Notes: generated from the sequence alone by a model not told the origin. 64,000 bases of DNA from an uncultured Roseburia sp. (GCA_947649645.1 CANSSP010000004.1:62001-126000), one strand, 5' to 3'; positions 43,996 to 55,265 are shown, numbered from the stretch's first letter. Numbers and translations are program-made.

Positions 43996-44634
43996 TCAGT
44001 TCAGACTTTTCACCACCGCCTCGTAGATAAACCGCTTTACTTCATCACTGTCCGGCAGATCGCCCTTCTCCGGTTCCCTCTGCCGTTTCACCATGTATGC
44101 TGCAAACACGATCAGCTGCGCGCCGAATGCCATCCGATCAAGATATACATTCTCCTGCCGGACCACACCTTCCCTCCTGCCCTGTGCGATGAGCATATCA
44201 ATCAGCTCATCCGTCTGTCTGCATTTCCGGTCCGCTCTCGTGCGGTCATATTCCCGTCTGAGTGCCTCCGGCACCTCATAGGCGCCGGTTCCGATTTTAA
44301 GAAGCACACAAAACGTCTGAATTTCGCCAAAATGCTCCTCCATGTAATCCAGAATGCGCATGATTTTTTCCTTAAACGACGCTTTACCGCCGATGATCTG
44401 CGCAAGCATTTCCTGTTTGTTACGCACGTCATAGTCAAGCGCCATCACGATCAGCGCTTCTTTGGACGAAAAATACTCATACGCCGTCCCTTTCCCGATG
44501 CCTGCCCGTGTCGTTATGTCCGACACTTTGATACTTCTGATATCCGCGCCTTCCTTTAACATCCCCGCCACGGCCTGATACATCAGCAGCACTTTCTGAG
44601 GCGGATTGTAAAGCAGATCCCGTTCCGTCATCAC
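43996..44634 (-). CDS. TetR/AcrR family regulator of the RND pump
   Basis: This 212-residue regulator has a TetR helix-turn-helix at about residues 38-65 (ISDITTRAGIGKGTAYEYFSSKEALI), followed by an all-helical ligand domain. Its ATG overlaps the stop of the upstream RND gene (ATGA, 44631-44634), so it is the second gene of that operon and probably represses it. A palindrome at 48607-48622 next to the operon promoter is a likely binding site. The inducer is unknown. Confidence 0.9.
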   Translation of the reverse strand: MMTERDLLYNPPQKVLLMYQAVAGMLKEGADIRSIKVSDITTRAGIGKGTAYEYFSSKEALIVMALDYDVRNKQEMLAQIIGGKASFKEKIMRILDYMEEHFGEIQTFCVLLKIGTGAYEVPEALRREYDRTRADRKCRQTDELIDMLIAQGRREGVVRQENVYLDRMAFGAQLIVFAAYMVKRQREPEKGDLPDSDEVKRFIYEAVVKSLN

Positions 44635-47600
44635 AATTCCTCCTCTACCATACTCTTCTCGCGGTTAAAGGCGTCATAGATGCAGGGCACGACGATAAGT
44701 GTCAGAAGCGTACCATAAATCAGCCCGCCTTCCGTTACGATGGCCATCGGCTGCATCATCTCGGAGCCGTCGCCCAGTCCCATCGCCATCGTCGACATGG
44801 AAAGGATCGTCGTCAGCGCCGTCATCAGAATCGGCCTCAGCCTCGTCTTTCCCGATTCCACGATCGCTTCTTTTTTTCCCATCCCTTCCCTGCGGAGCTG
44901 ATTGATGTAATCTACCATGACGATTCCATTATTGACAATAATCCCGGCCAGCATGACAAAACCAATCATTGCGACGACACTGACCTCGTTTTTCGTAAAA
45001 TACAGGGCAAACAGACCGCCCGTAAATGCCAGTGGAATCGTAAACATAATGATAAACGGCGACAGGAGGGACTGAAACTGGGCCACCATGACGAGATAGA
45101 TAAAAATCACAGCGAGAAGCAGCATCAGATAAAGCTGGCTCATCGCGTCATTGATCATCTCATCCTCCCCCGTCATCGCGATCTCATACCCCTCGGGAAG
45201 ATCTATCTTTTCCAGTTCCTGTTTCAAAACACCACTGACCAGCGTCACATTGTGCGCATCGTCAATGTCGGCCGACACACTGATGTATCTGGTCTGTGAA
45301 TCCCGGTTGATGACATTTAAAGTATTTCCCTCCTCAAAATCCACGACATCCCGGATCGGAATCTCCTCTTCGTTTCCCTCCCTGTCCTCATAGATAAAAG
45401 TGATTCTGCGGATATCCTGCAATGTCACGCCCGACTGCTCTTTCGTCTGCACATAGACTTTATAATCCTTCAGATCGGTTGAGATCGTCGTCGGAGAGGA
45501 ATCAGATGCCATCTTCGCGTACACAAGCTGAAAAATCTGCGCCGTCGTCATCCCATATTGTGCCGCCTTTTCCTTATTGACATGAAGGGTAAAAGAACGC
45601 GTCGTATCGTCAAGACCGTCCTCCACATCCTTTGTGCCCTCTGTCGCTGCAACGATTCTGGCCGTCTCTGCGGCCAGTTCCTGCAGTCTGTCAAGATTTG
45701 GCCCGCTGATCTGCACCGTAATTCCGCTCCCTAAAAATGCATTCATATCCGAGGCGGAAGCATCCGCACTCACTTCACAGGCCATATCTTTTGTCTGTTC
45801 CTGTACCTGTGCGATAATGGCATCCCCGGAAACATCCGACTCCTCGTCGAGAATCAGATACATCGTAACGCTCTCACTGCCCCCGCCAAGCGACATCATC
45901 GTTCCGCCGCCCACCATGGCGCCGATCGTATCGATCCCCTCGATACCGGAAAGCTTTTCCACGATCTCATCCGCCATGGCCGTAAGCTCCTCAAACGTCA
46001 GCGGCTCATCCTCCTTTGCCGCCACCGTCACCGTGAGCTGATCCGTCTCCATATCCATGCTCATAAACGTAAAACCGCGGGAAAACGCCGCCACGGCACT
46101 GACCGCCAGAAGAACCACCACCAGAAGGAGTACGACCGGCTTAAAACGCAGGGAAAGCGCGAGAACGCTCCCATAATATTCCTGTACCTTTTCAAAAAAA
46201 TCATGCCGTACTTCTTTGGGATTTTTTAACACCCCCGCCGCCATCATCGGCACAAAAGTGAGCGCAACCACAAGGCTGGCCGTGAGCGTAAACAAAATCG
46301 TCAGCGCGATATCCACAAACAACTGCCGTGTGATGCCCTCCGTGAAAATAATCGGCGCAAACACGCAGACCGTTGTGAGCGTTGAAGCGATAATCGCTCC
46401 CGTCACCTGCCCGGCGCCCTCTACAGCCGCCTTCCGGATGGAATATCCCTCACTCCTGAGGCGGTAAATATTTTCAATCACAACGATGGAATTGTCAACA
46501 AGCATACCGATTCCCAGCGCCAGGCCGGACAGAGAGATAATATTGAGCGAAATATCGGTAAAATACATCATCACAATCGCAAAAATCACACTCAGCGGGA
46601 TGGAACAGCCGATCACCAGCGTCGGTTTGACATCTTTTAAAAACATGATCAGCACAACCACGGCGAGAAGCGCTCCCACAACCATATTGGAGAGAACGGA
46701 ATCAACAATAATATCTATGTAGACTCCCTGGTTCATCAGAATCGCCATGCGCAGTCCCTCGTTTTCCCGCTCCAGCGAGGCGAACTTTTCCTGCGCATGC
46801 TTCGTCACATCGCCTGTGGAGTAGCCGGTCTGTTTCTCAATGGAGAGCATCACAGCCGGATTGCCGTTAACTTTGGAATAGGATTCGGCGGAATTGTCCG
46901 CCATCTTTACCTCCGCGACGTCAGACAGACGGATGGGTGCTATCCCGTCCATCCCCATATCCATCAGAACGACATTTTTCAGGTCTTCCATCGAGTCCAG
47001 CTGATCGCCGACCCGGATCATGTACTGATCTTCTTTTTCCCCGACATAGCCGGCGGGCATGGAAAAATTCTGAGCGACCAGAAGATTGCCCAGCATCTCT
47101 GACGTTAAGATCTTATTTAAATCCGCGGCCTCTCCCGCGCTTTCCTTCGCCTCGTCAAGCTGCGCCTGTCCCATGGCGAGCTGATTTTCTCCGTCGGCCA
47201 GCTTTGCCGCCGCCTCGCTCATCTGAAGTACACCCGCAATCTGCGATCGGTTCAGCGTTTTTAAAGCGTCGTCCAGTGTTGTCTTTCCCTCTCCCACCTG
47301 AGACTGTGCCGACTGCAGTGACGCTATCCCCGTATTGACCTGGGCCAGTGTTTCTGTCAATGCAGCGATTGCCTGCGGGATGTCTTCTATGGACTGTATC
47401 TGAATCCCCAGCTCTCCCAGCGCCTCATTCTGCCCGGCAAGCTGCGCCGAAAGTCCGGCAAGCTGATCCATCAGCATCTGAAGCTGCATGCTCTGATCTG
47501 CATTCTGCCCGGCAAGCTGCGCCGAAAGCTGCATCTGCAGTTCTTGCAGCTGCTTTTTCAGCTCCGCCGTCTGCTCTTCGCCCCCGCCCTGTTCCTCAAT

Positions 47601-48578
47601 CGCGCTGATCATCTGCTCCAGGCTGGCAATCTGCTCCTCCAGCACGCCATTCTGGGCTCCCTGCTGCAGCTGCAGTACCTCCTGCAGCGACGCAATCTGT
47701 CCGTTTAACGCGGACGCTTCATCATATATTTTCTGGAGAGCCGGAATCGCGCCCTCAATCAGACTTTTCATCCCGGTCAGCATGCCAAGGCTCATGTTCA
47801 TGTCAGACTCGCCGACAAACACCTGTATTTTGCCGTTGATAACGTCATTTTGTGCGCCGGCAAGCTGATTTTCAAGCTCTCCTTTTCCTTTCTCAAGCTG
47901 CCGCTTTCCCTTCTCAAGCTGCTCTGACGCCTCGTCAAGCTCACTCTGCGCTTCCGCAAACTGCTCTGCGATCTTATCCTGTATCTTCTGATTGAGCGCA
48001 TCGATCTTATCCTCGTCCATCGTAACCCTGATCGACTCTTCAAGCGCGCCCGTGGTCGATACGGAAGCGATGCCCTCGACACTCTCTATGGATGGAACGA
48101 GTTCGTTCTCCACGAAAGAAGAAATCTCCGCCTGATTCATTCCCTCCACATCCACCGAAGCCACCATGACCGGCATCATATCCGGATCCAGCTGCATGAT
48201 CATCGGTGTTCCCACCGTATCCGGCCAGCTTCCCTCAAGCTGGTCCAGCTTCTGCTGCATCTCGATGAGAACCGAGTCCATATTGGCGCTCTGCTCATAC
48301 TCCAGAATAACCGTCGAATAGCTGTCGTAAGAGCCGGAACTGATGTTCTTTATATTGGACGTCGTGGCCATCGCAGCCTCGATCGGTGCTGTCACATCCG
48401 TCTCTACCTCCTCAGGGCTGGCCCCGATATCCGTCGTTATTACCAGTGCATAGGGCAGATTCATATCCGGCAGCAGATCCGTCGTCATCCGTGTCAGCGA
48501 CACGACGCCCAGCACAATGACCAGAACGACGCCCACCAGCACCGTATATGGTTTTTTTACACTGAATTTCGAAAACAA
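44631..48578 (-). CDS. RND superfamily efflux transporter with large coiled-coil insert
   Basis: This 1315-residue pump has the AcrB/HAE1 layout with 12 membrane helices and two large outer loops. Pump phrases are NIISLSGLALGIGMLVDNSIVVIENIYR in the first half and MLAGIIVNNGIVMVDYINQLRREG in the second. About 300 residues (roughly 190-500) in the first outer loop are a Gln/Leu/Ala-rich coiled-coil stretch absent from AcrB, with tandem LAGQNADQ/LAGQNEAL-type units. No membrane-fusion or TolC-like partner gene is adjacent, consistent with a Gram-positive cell. Substrate unknown; antimicrobials, lipids or surfactants are possible. Confidence 0.9.
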   Translation of the reverse strand: MFSKFSVKKPYTVLVGVVLVIVLGVVSLTRMTTDLLPDMNLPYALVITTDIGASPEEVETDVTAPIEAAMATTSNIKNISSGSYDSYSTVILEYEQSANMDSVLIEMQQKLDQLEGSWPDTVGTPMIMQLDPDMMPVMVASVDVEGMNQAEISSFVENELVPSIESVEGIASVSTTGALEESIRVTMDEDKIDALNQKIQDKIAEQFAEAQSELDEASEQLEKGKRQLEKGKGELENQLAGAQNDVINGKIQVFVGESDMNMSLGMLTGMKSLIEGAIPALQKIYDEASALNGQIASLQEVLQLQQGAQNGVLEEQIASLEQMISAIEEQGGGEEQTAELKKQLQELQMQLSAQLAGQNADQSMQLQMLMDQLAGLSAQLAGQNEALGELGIQIQSIEDIPQAIAALTETLAQVNTGIASLQSAQSQVGEGKTTLDDALKTLNRSQIAGVLQMSEAAAKLADGENQLAMGQAQLDEAKESAGEAADLNKILTSEMLGNLLVAQNFSMPAGYVGEKEDQYMIRVGDQLDSMEDLKNVVLMDMGMDGIAPIRLSDVAEVKMADNSAESYSKVNGNPAVMLSIEKQTGYSTGDVTKHAQEKFASLERENEGLRMAILMNQGVYIDIIVDSVLSNMVVGALLAVVVLIMFLKDVKPTLVIGCSIPLSVIFAIVMMYFTDISLNIISLSGLALGIGMLVDNSIVVIENIYRLRSEGYSIRKAAVEGAGQVTGAIIASTLTTVCVFAPIIFTEGITRQLFVDIALTILFTLTASLVVALTFVPMMAAGVLKNPKEVRHDFFEKVQEYYGSVLALSLRFKPVVLLLVVVLLAVSAVAAFSRGFTFMSMDMETDQLTVTVAAKEDEPLTFEELTAMADEIVEKLSGIEGIDTIGAMVGGGTMMSLGGGSESVTMYLILDEESDVSGDAIIAQVQEQTKDMACEVSADASASDMNAFLGSGITVQISGPNLDRLQELAAETARIVAATEGTKDVEDGLDDTTRSFTLHVNKEKAAQYGMTTAQIFQLVYAKMASDSSPTTISTDLKDYKVYVQTKEQSGVTLQDIRRITFIYEDREGNEEEIPIRDVVDFEEGNTLNVINRDSQTRYISVSADIDDAHNVTLVSGVLKQELEKIDLPEGYEIAMTGEDEMINDAMSQLYLMLLLAVIFIYLVMVAQFQSLLSPFIIMFTIPLAFTGGLFALYFTKNEVSVVAMIGFVMLAGIIVNNGIVMVDYINQLRREGMGKKEAIVESGKTRLRPILMTALTTILSMSTMAMGLGDGSEMMQPMAIVTEGGLIYGTLLTLIVVPCIYDAFNREKSMVEEEL

Positions 48579-48606
48579 TATCCCTTCCTCGCAATCTTAT
48601 CAACGT

Positions 48607-48622
48607 CCGACCAGCCGGTCGG
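48607..48622. promoter_or_regulatory. Candidate TetR operator of the RND operon
   Basis: CCGACC-AGCC-GGTCGG is a perfect 6-bp inverted repeat with a 4-bp spacer. It lies just downstream of the -10 of the RND promoter and about 30 bp before the start codon. Position and symmetry fit TetR-type autorepression. Confidence 0.6.
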
Positions 48623-48630
48623 CACTTTTC

Positions 48631-48658
48631 AGTTTACGCATTTTATATGAAAATGCAA
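48631..48658 (-). promoter_or_regulatory. Candidate promoter of the RND-TetR operon
   Basis: On the minus strand: -35 TTGCAT (48653-48658), 16-bp spacer, -10 TAAACT (48631-48636). Confidence 0.5.
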
Positions 48659-48753
48659 GGGTATTTCCGGATAATTTATATATTTTTTATTGATTATGCG
48701 TCTTCATCCCTTCCCCCTTTCCGGCTGCTTCACAGCAGCGTGATCCTTCCCAA

Positions 48754-48789
48754 TAAAAAAGGAAAGTCACCCTGATCTGGTAACTTTCC
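48754..48789 (-). terminator. Terminator of the small membrane protein gene
   Basis: On the minus strand GGAAAGTTACC and GGGTGACTTTCC pair (one mismatch) and a run of six T follows. It isolates the small gene upstream from the RND operon. Confidence 0.85.
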
Positions 48790-48885
48790 GCTCAAATGCA
48801 GACCGTTGTTCCTCTACATTTACATACCGCCCCATGCCTGCGCCACAGGCGCACGGCGCGGGCAGAGCCCGGGCATCCGCTCCGT

Positions 48886-49020
48886 CTAGTCCTCTCCGTC
48901 CTCGTCGTCCACAATCGCCGCAGCCGTACCGGCCACCGACGATACCACGGAAACAACAACGACAACCACCACCAGAAGCAGCAAGAGCCCCATAAAAATC
49001 AGTAATCCACTCTCTGTCAT
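48886..49020 (-). CDS. Small single-helix membrane protein (44 residues)
   Basis: The frame gives a 44-residue protein with one long membrane helix (LLIFMGLLLLLVVVVVVVSV) and an acidic C-terminal end (VDDEDGED). GGAGG lies 5 bp before the ATG at 49020, and a good terminator follows at 48754-48789, so a monocistronic gene is credible. It has no family I recognise. The acidic tail could face the cytoplasm and bind a partner; that is inference. Confidence 0.6.
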   Translation of the reverse strand: MTESGLLIFMGLLLLLVVVVVVVSVVSSVAGTAAAIVDDEDGED

Positions 49021-49202
49021 ATCATCCTCCATGCCTGCTATATTCCACCAAGTGCCATTAAGTTCAGTATAACACATCACGTTTTTGTTGGAAAGAGGGA
49101 ATATTTCATCGCTTTTTTTCCATACTAAAGAAAGCGACAAAAAAATTGCCGTTTCCTTTATTCCGGGAAATGGCAGAATCCAGAAAATACGGAGGAAATA
49201 TC

Positions 49203-49427
49203 ATGAGTTACCTTAACAGCGATGCTGTTCCCATCGGCTTTGGGATGGGGCTTGCCCAGAACATCAACGCGATGAAACACTTTTCCGGAATGACAGAGGC
49301 AGAAAAAGAAGACATTTTAAATCGTGCCCGGGACGCAAAATCAAAAAAAGAAATGGATGAACTCATTTCCAGTCTCAATCCCCTGCCCGGGGCCACAGGG
49401 GCCGCGGATGACAATTCCTTTTTTTAA
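49203..49427 (+). CDS. Small protein of unknown function (74 residues)
   Basis: This short soluble protein has GGAGGAAA before the ATG at 49203. The first 25 residues (SDAVPIGFGMGLAQNINAMKHF) are mildly hydrophobic. The middle is a charged helix (MTEAEKEDILNRARDAKSKKEMDELI) and the end is Pro/Gly-rich. The opening resembles small proteins seen in Clostridia without known role. It ends before a bidirectional terminator shared with the convergent J-domain gene. Confidence 0.7.
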   Translation: MSYLNSDAVPIGFGMGLAQNINAMKHFSGMTEAEKEDILNRARDAKSKKEMDELISSLNPLPGATGAADDNSFF

Positions 49428-49474
49428 TCGGATTTCCCGCGGCAGCTGCATTTCTTTCTCACCACAACGCATAA

Positions 49475-49507
49475 AAAGGATGCGTGAACTTCTTCCGCGC
49501 ATCCTTT
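49475..49507. terminator. Bidirectional terminator
   Basis: AAAGGATGCG and CGCATCCTTT form a 10-bp stem with a 13-nt loop between convergent genes. Pyrimidine-rich sequence follows on both sides. Confidence 0.7.
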
Positions 49508-49511
49508 CCCT

Positions 49512-50066
49512 CTAATACTTTTGTTTTAATCTGTCATACTGACGATTGATCTCCTGGAGCATCTTCGTATCGCCGCCGAGATTATCCGGGTGATAGATCT
49601 TGATCAGATCTTTATAGCGCTTCTTTAGCGCCTGCTCGCTCGCAACACCGACAAAAAACATCGCGCGCGCCGCCGTATGCGGTTCGGCCGACGACCGGTC
49701 CGCTTTCTCGTGTGCGCTCACATACCGATAGAAACTGCGCTGTTTTTCAAACTGCTGTTTCTCCACGGCAAGCTTTTTTACCTCTTCCTCAAGAATCTTC
49801 CACTTCATCTCAAAAAGACGCTTCTCCGTCTCGATTCTTCTGTCCTCAGCGCGCTTTTCGATCGAAAACTCCTGTCTTAAGCGTTCCAGCTCCCGGCGCT
49901 CCTTCTCCAGCTCCCGTTTCTCTTCTTTCATCTTCTGACGAAGGCGTTCTATCTCCGCCTTTTCATCGGGATTTTCGCTCCGTGGTTCGCTCTCCGCCTT
50001 TTCACTGAAACGCCACTGCGGATATATGACCTTTGACTCTTCCTGCTTTACTGCCGCATGATTCAC
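49512..50066 (-). CDS. J-domain protein with long coiled coil
   Basis: This 184-residue protein consists of a Glu/Lys/Arg-rich coiled coil (about 35-110) followed by a C-terminal J domain. The J domain carries the hallmark HPD in KDLIKIYHPDNLGGD. J domains stimulate DnaK ATPase; here the domain is at the end instead of the start and no zinc-finger or client domain is present. The gene has its own promoter (50170-50197) and lies just downstream of the hrcA-grpE-dnaK-dnaJ operon. It may recruit DnaK to a specific partner bound by the coil; that is inference. Confidence 0.8.
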   Translation of the reverse strand: MNHAAVKQEESKVIYPQWRFSEKAESEPRSENPDEKAEIERLRQKMKEEKRELEKERRELERLRQEFSIEKRAEDRRIETEKRLFEMKWKILEEEVKKLAVEKQQFEKQRSFYRYVSAHEKADRSSAEPHTAARAMFFVGVASEQALKKRYKDLIKIYHPDNLGGDTKMLQEINRQYDRLKQKY

Positions 50067-50169
50067 GCTTTCTCTCCTTACCGCATCCCGCGCGTCCTAT
50101 TATTCCGGACACACTGTATGCGCAAAAAACATTGCCAGAAAATCCCAGCATTAGTTACCGGATACCGTC

Positions 50170-50197
50170 ATGATACTACATCTAGTGGAAATGTCAA
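50170..50197 (-). promoter_or_regulatory. Promoter of the J-domain protein gene
   Basis: On the minus strand: -35 TTGACA (50192-50197), 16-bp spacer, -10 TATCAT (50170-50175). Confidence 0.6.
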
Positions 50198-50239
50198 TAG
50201 TCAATTTTCACAATCCTTGCGTCACAGACAGGATGAACA

Positions 50240-51418
50240 TCACATATCATCCAGCGATTCTTTTAATTTATCCATAAATCCCTTTTTTTTCTTCGGTTTT
50301 TCCTTCGCGGCGTCATCGTTCTGGCCCGCGCGTTTCAGCGTACCGCCCACTGCGTCGTCGAATCTGCGCAGCGCTTCCTTAGCCTCTGCGTTTAAGTTCG
50401 TCGGCACCTGAACCACCAGCGTCACATAGTGGTCGCCGCGCACTGCCTTGTTGCGAAGCGACGGAACACCCTTGCCCTTCAGCCGGATGCGCGTATCGGT
50501 CTGTGTTCCCGGTTTCACCTCATAGAGCACATCGCCGTCTACCGTATTGATGCGGATCTCGCCTCCCAGGGCCGCCTGCGCGTAGGAGACCGGAGCCGTG
50601 GAATAGATGTGCATATCCTGGCGCTGGAAGATCGGATGGCGCGATACCACGACTTCCACCAGAAGGTCGCCCCGCGGACCTCCGTTCACACCCGGTTCTC
50701 CTTTTTCACGGATACGGACACTCTGCCCGTTGTCGATCCCGGCCGGAATCGACACCTGGATTTTTTTCCTGCTGGAAATGTACCCGGTTCCGCGGCAGTC
50801 CGAGCACTTATCACGCACAATCTTACCGGAACCGTTACAGTCGGGACAGCTCTGCACGTTCTGTACTGTTCCAAAAAACGACTGCTGGGTAAACACGACC
50901 TTTCCCTTTCCGCCGCACTTCGGGCAGGTCTCCGGGTTTGTCCCCGGCTTCGCACCCGTTCCGTGGCAGGTCTTACATTCATCTTTTAAGACCATTTCGA
51001 TCTCTTTCTCACAGCCTGACACTGCCTCTTCAAATGTAATGCGGACGCTTGTTCTTAAATTCGCCCCTTTCATCGGACCGTCGTTCGCCCTTCTGCGCGA
51101 ACCGCCGCCAAAAAAATCTCCAAAGATATCTCCAAAGATATCTCCCATATCCATACCCGAAAAATCAAATCCACCGCCGCCGCCCGTGCCGTCAAACGCC
51201 GCATGGCCGAACTGGTCGTACTGTCTGCGCTTTTCCGGATCGCTTAAGACCGCGTACGCCTCCTGGGCCTCCTTAAACTTCGCCTCCGCCCCTTTGTCGC
51301 CGGGATTCATGTCGGGGTGATATTTTTTTGCAAGAACACGGAACGCTTTTTTGATATCGGCATCACCTGCCGTCTTGCCCACACCTAAGACCTCGTAATA
51401 ATCTCTCTTCTCTGCCAT
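50240..51418 (-). CDS. dnaJ: Chaperone protein DnaJ
   Basis: This 392-residue type I J-protein delivers unfolded clients to DnaK. It has an N-terminal J domain with HPD ([14 protein letters not shown]) and a Gly/Phe-rich linker. Four zinc-binding C-x2-C-x-G-x-G repeats follow ([32 protein letters not shown]), then the C-terminal beta domains. The end (about 370-392) is Lys-rich. It is the last gene of the CIRCE-controlled heat-shock operon, separated from dnaK by a 122-bp gap that holds a perfect hairpin. Confidence 0.98.
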   Translation of the reverse strand: MAEKRDYYEVLGVGKTAGDADIKKAFRVLAKKYHPDMNPGDKGAEAKFKEAQEAYAVLSDPEKRRQYDQFGHAAFDGTGGGGGFDFSGMDMGDIFGDIFGDFFGGGSRRRANDGPMKGANLRTSVRITFEEAVSGCEKEIEMVLKDECKTCHGTGAKPGTNPETCPKCGGKGKVVFTQQSFFGTVQNVQSCPDCNGSGKIVRDKCSDCRGTGYISSRKKIQVSIPAGIDNGQSVRIREKGEPGVNGGPRGDLLVEVVVSRHPIFQRQDMHIYSTAPVSYAQAALGGEIRINTVDGDVLYEVKPGTQTDTRIRLKGKGVPSLRNKAVRGDHYVTLVVQVPTNLNAEAKEALRRFDDAVGGTLKRAGQNDDAAKEKPKKKKGFMDKLKESLDDM

Positions 51419-51491
51419 AACTTTTCCTCTTTTCCGCCTCTCCTTATTCCGGATTTTCCTGTTCTGGCTTTACTCCTTATCACTGCACAAA

Positions 51492-51519
51492 GGTTTCCGG
51501 ATGCCTTCATCCGGAAACC
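51492..51519. other. Perfect 12-bp hairpin between dnaK and dnaJ
   Basis: GGTTTCCGGATG and CATCCGGAAACC pair fully with a CCTT loop. On the minus strand it is followed by TTTGTG, not a full T-run. It may lower read-through into dnaJ or protect the dnaK messenger 3' end. Confidence 0.6.
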
Positions 51520-51540
51520 CCGTGTATTTATACTCTGCAG

Positions 51541-53445
<1,905 letters not shown>

Positions 53446-54156
53446 CTATGATACAACAGCAACCATGCTGTGTCTGACAACGGAATCCTTATACAGATAT
53501 CCTTTCTGCAGCTCCTGCGCCACCACGCCGGACTCATATTCCCCGCTCTCCACCTGCATCACCGCATTGTGGTATTCCGGGTTGAACTCCTGCCCCACGG
53601 CCTCAATCGCCGTCACGCCGACCGCCTCAAGCTCCGTCATAAGCTGTTTGTAGATCTTATCCATCCCTGTGACAAAAGCGTCGTCCTTCTGATCTGCCGG
53701 CACAGCGGCAAGCCCACGCTCAAAATTGTCCACGACCGGAAGCATCTTCTCTACAATGGTCTTTGCACCCATATCGTACATCTGGGTCTTTTCTTTTTCC
53801 GTCCGTTTGCGGAAATTGTCAAACTCCGCCATCTGACGCCTGACTTTGTCAGTGAGCTCTTCGATCTGCTCATCCCTCTTGTCTTTCTTCTTTTTAAAGA
53901 AGCCACGCTTTTCTCCGGATTTGCCCTGCGCATCCTCTTTCTCTGTTTCCGCCGCTTCTCCTTGTGCATCGTCTACTCCGGATGCCCCGTCACTCTCTTC
54001 TGCGGCAGAATCCACTGCTTCTTCTGCGGATTCTTCTTCACCTTCCTCTTCCGCCGGCACGGCTTCCTCCGCCGTATCCTCTCCCTCCGGCTCTGCCTTC
54101 TCCATATTTTCTATCTCTTCTGACATTTTTTCCAACCCTTCTTTACTGTATGCCAT
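53446..54156 (-). CDS. grpE: Nucleotide exchange factor GrpE
   Basis: GrpE releases ADP from DnaK. The 236-residue protein has an acidic, probably disordered N-terminus of about 80 residues and a Lys-rich patch (GFFKKKKDKRDEQ). The dimer coiled coil follows (QMAEFDNFRKRTEKEK), then the beta-wing domain ending VVRHSMVAVV. The family usually spans 180-210 residues; the extra length is the acidic head. AAGGCGG supports the ATG at 54156, but an internal ATG at 54126 with GAAGGG is also possible. The gap to hrcA is 13 bp. Confidence 0.96.
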   Translation of the reverse strand: MAYSKEGLEKMSEEIENMEKAEPEGEDTAEEAVPAEEEGEEESAEEAVDSAAEESDGASGVDDAQGEAAETEKEDAQGKSGEKRGFFKKKKDKRDEQIEELTDKVRRQMAEFDNFRKRTEKEKTQMYDMGAKTIVEKMLPVVDNFERGLAAVPADQKDDAFVTGMDKIYKQLMTELEAVGVTAIEAVGQEFNPEYHNAVMQVESGEYESGVVAQELQKGYLYKDSVVRHSMVAVVS

Positions 54157-54169
54157 TGCAACCGCCTTT

Positions 54170-55219
54170 CTATGTCTTTCCCTTTGGTTTATCCAGAATC
54201 CCGTCCAGTGATTTCTTCAAAACCTTAAGGTTATCCATCACTTTTTCGTAGTCCATGCGTTTTGGCCCGACAATCCCGATTGTCCCCCGGATGCCTTCTC
54301 CCAGCTCATAAGTCGCAGTCACGACGCTGCAGTCCCTCATGGTCTGGATAGGGCTCTCATTTCCGATATAAACCTGAATCCCCGTGCTCTCCTCTTCCAT
54401 CAGATTCTCCGTCACAAGACTTGCAAGCTGCTGTTTTTCCTCAAACGTGGAAATCAGCTCACTGGCTTTCTCAGAATCACTCAGCTCGGGATATTTAAAA
54501 AAATTGGTCGTCCCGCTGGTATAGATGCGGATATCCTCATCCGGACTCATGACTTCCGCAAGCGCGTCGAGCACATTGCTGATAATATCGCTGTGGATGC
54601 CGGCCTGCTCCTTGAGCCTGGCGATCGTCCCCAGATTGATCTCCGCAAGCGCAAGACCGTTTAAATTGGAATTGAGCAGAATGTTAAGCTTTAACATCGT
54701 CTCATTGTCAATCGGCCCGGCAACAGGTATCATTTTATTTTTGACAAGATTGCCCTCTGTGACGATAACAGCAAGAATCTGCTCCCCGTCTACGTTGGAA
54801 AGCTGTATAAATTTTACCTTGTTGCGGTGGTAACGCGGTGCTGTGACCATCGTCGCATAATTCGTCGTGTTCGCGAGAAGTTTTGCCACCTGCTGCAACA
54901 CTTGATCCATCTTCTCCGTGTGCTCGATGACAAAACGCTTCATATCGTCGACTTCCCGGTTCTTCTCCTCCATCAGATGATCCACATAAAAGCGGTATCC
55001 TTTATCGGAAGGTATCCTGCCTGCGGAAGTATGGGGCTGTAAAATATACCCCAGCTCTTCGAGATCCGCCATCTCGTTGCGGATGGTCGCCGAACTTAAA
55101 TTCAAATCGGTGTATTTTGAAATGGTCCGCGAACCAACCGGCTCCCCGGTCTCCAGATAATTGCGGATGATCGCATTCAGTATCTTCGTTTTTCGCTCAT
55201 CTAATTCGTATTCGTCCAT
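54170..55219 (-). CDS. hrcA: Heat-inducible transcription repressor HrcA
   Basis: This 349-residue repressor binds CIRCE elements and blocks heat-shock chaperone genes until it misfolds on stress. It has an N-terminal winged helix (MDEYELDERKTKIL; GEPVGSRTISKYTDLNLSSA; TIRNEMADLEELG) and the phrase HTSAGRIPSDKGYR. A GAF-like domain follows and the end is DGILDKPKGK. The ATG at 55219 has GGAG at good distance; the longer frame to 55276 would run into the CIRCE region and is not used. It is the first gene of the operon and controls itself. Confidence 0.98.
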   Translation of the reverse strand: MDEYELDERKTKILNAIIRNYLETGEPVGSRTISKYTDLNLSSATIRNEMADLEELGYILQPHTSAGRIPSDKGYRFYVDHLMEEKNREVDDMKRFVIEHTEKMDQVLQQVAKLLANTTNYATMVTAPRYHRNKVKFIQLSNVDGEQILAVIVTEGNLVKNKMIPVAGPIDNETMLKLNILLNSNLNGLALAEINLGTIARLKEQAGIHSDIISNVLDALAEVMSPDEDIRIYTSGTTNFFKYPELSDSEKASELISTFEEKQQLASLVTENLMEEESTGIQVYIGNESPIQTMRDCSVVTATYELGEGIRGTIGIVGPKRMDYEKVMDNLKVLKKSLDGILDKPKGKT

Positions 55220-55265
55220 TTCGAATCTCCATCTGCCTGCCACAATCTTATATGAAGTTTCCTTA

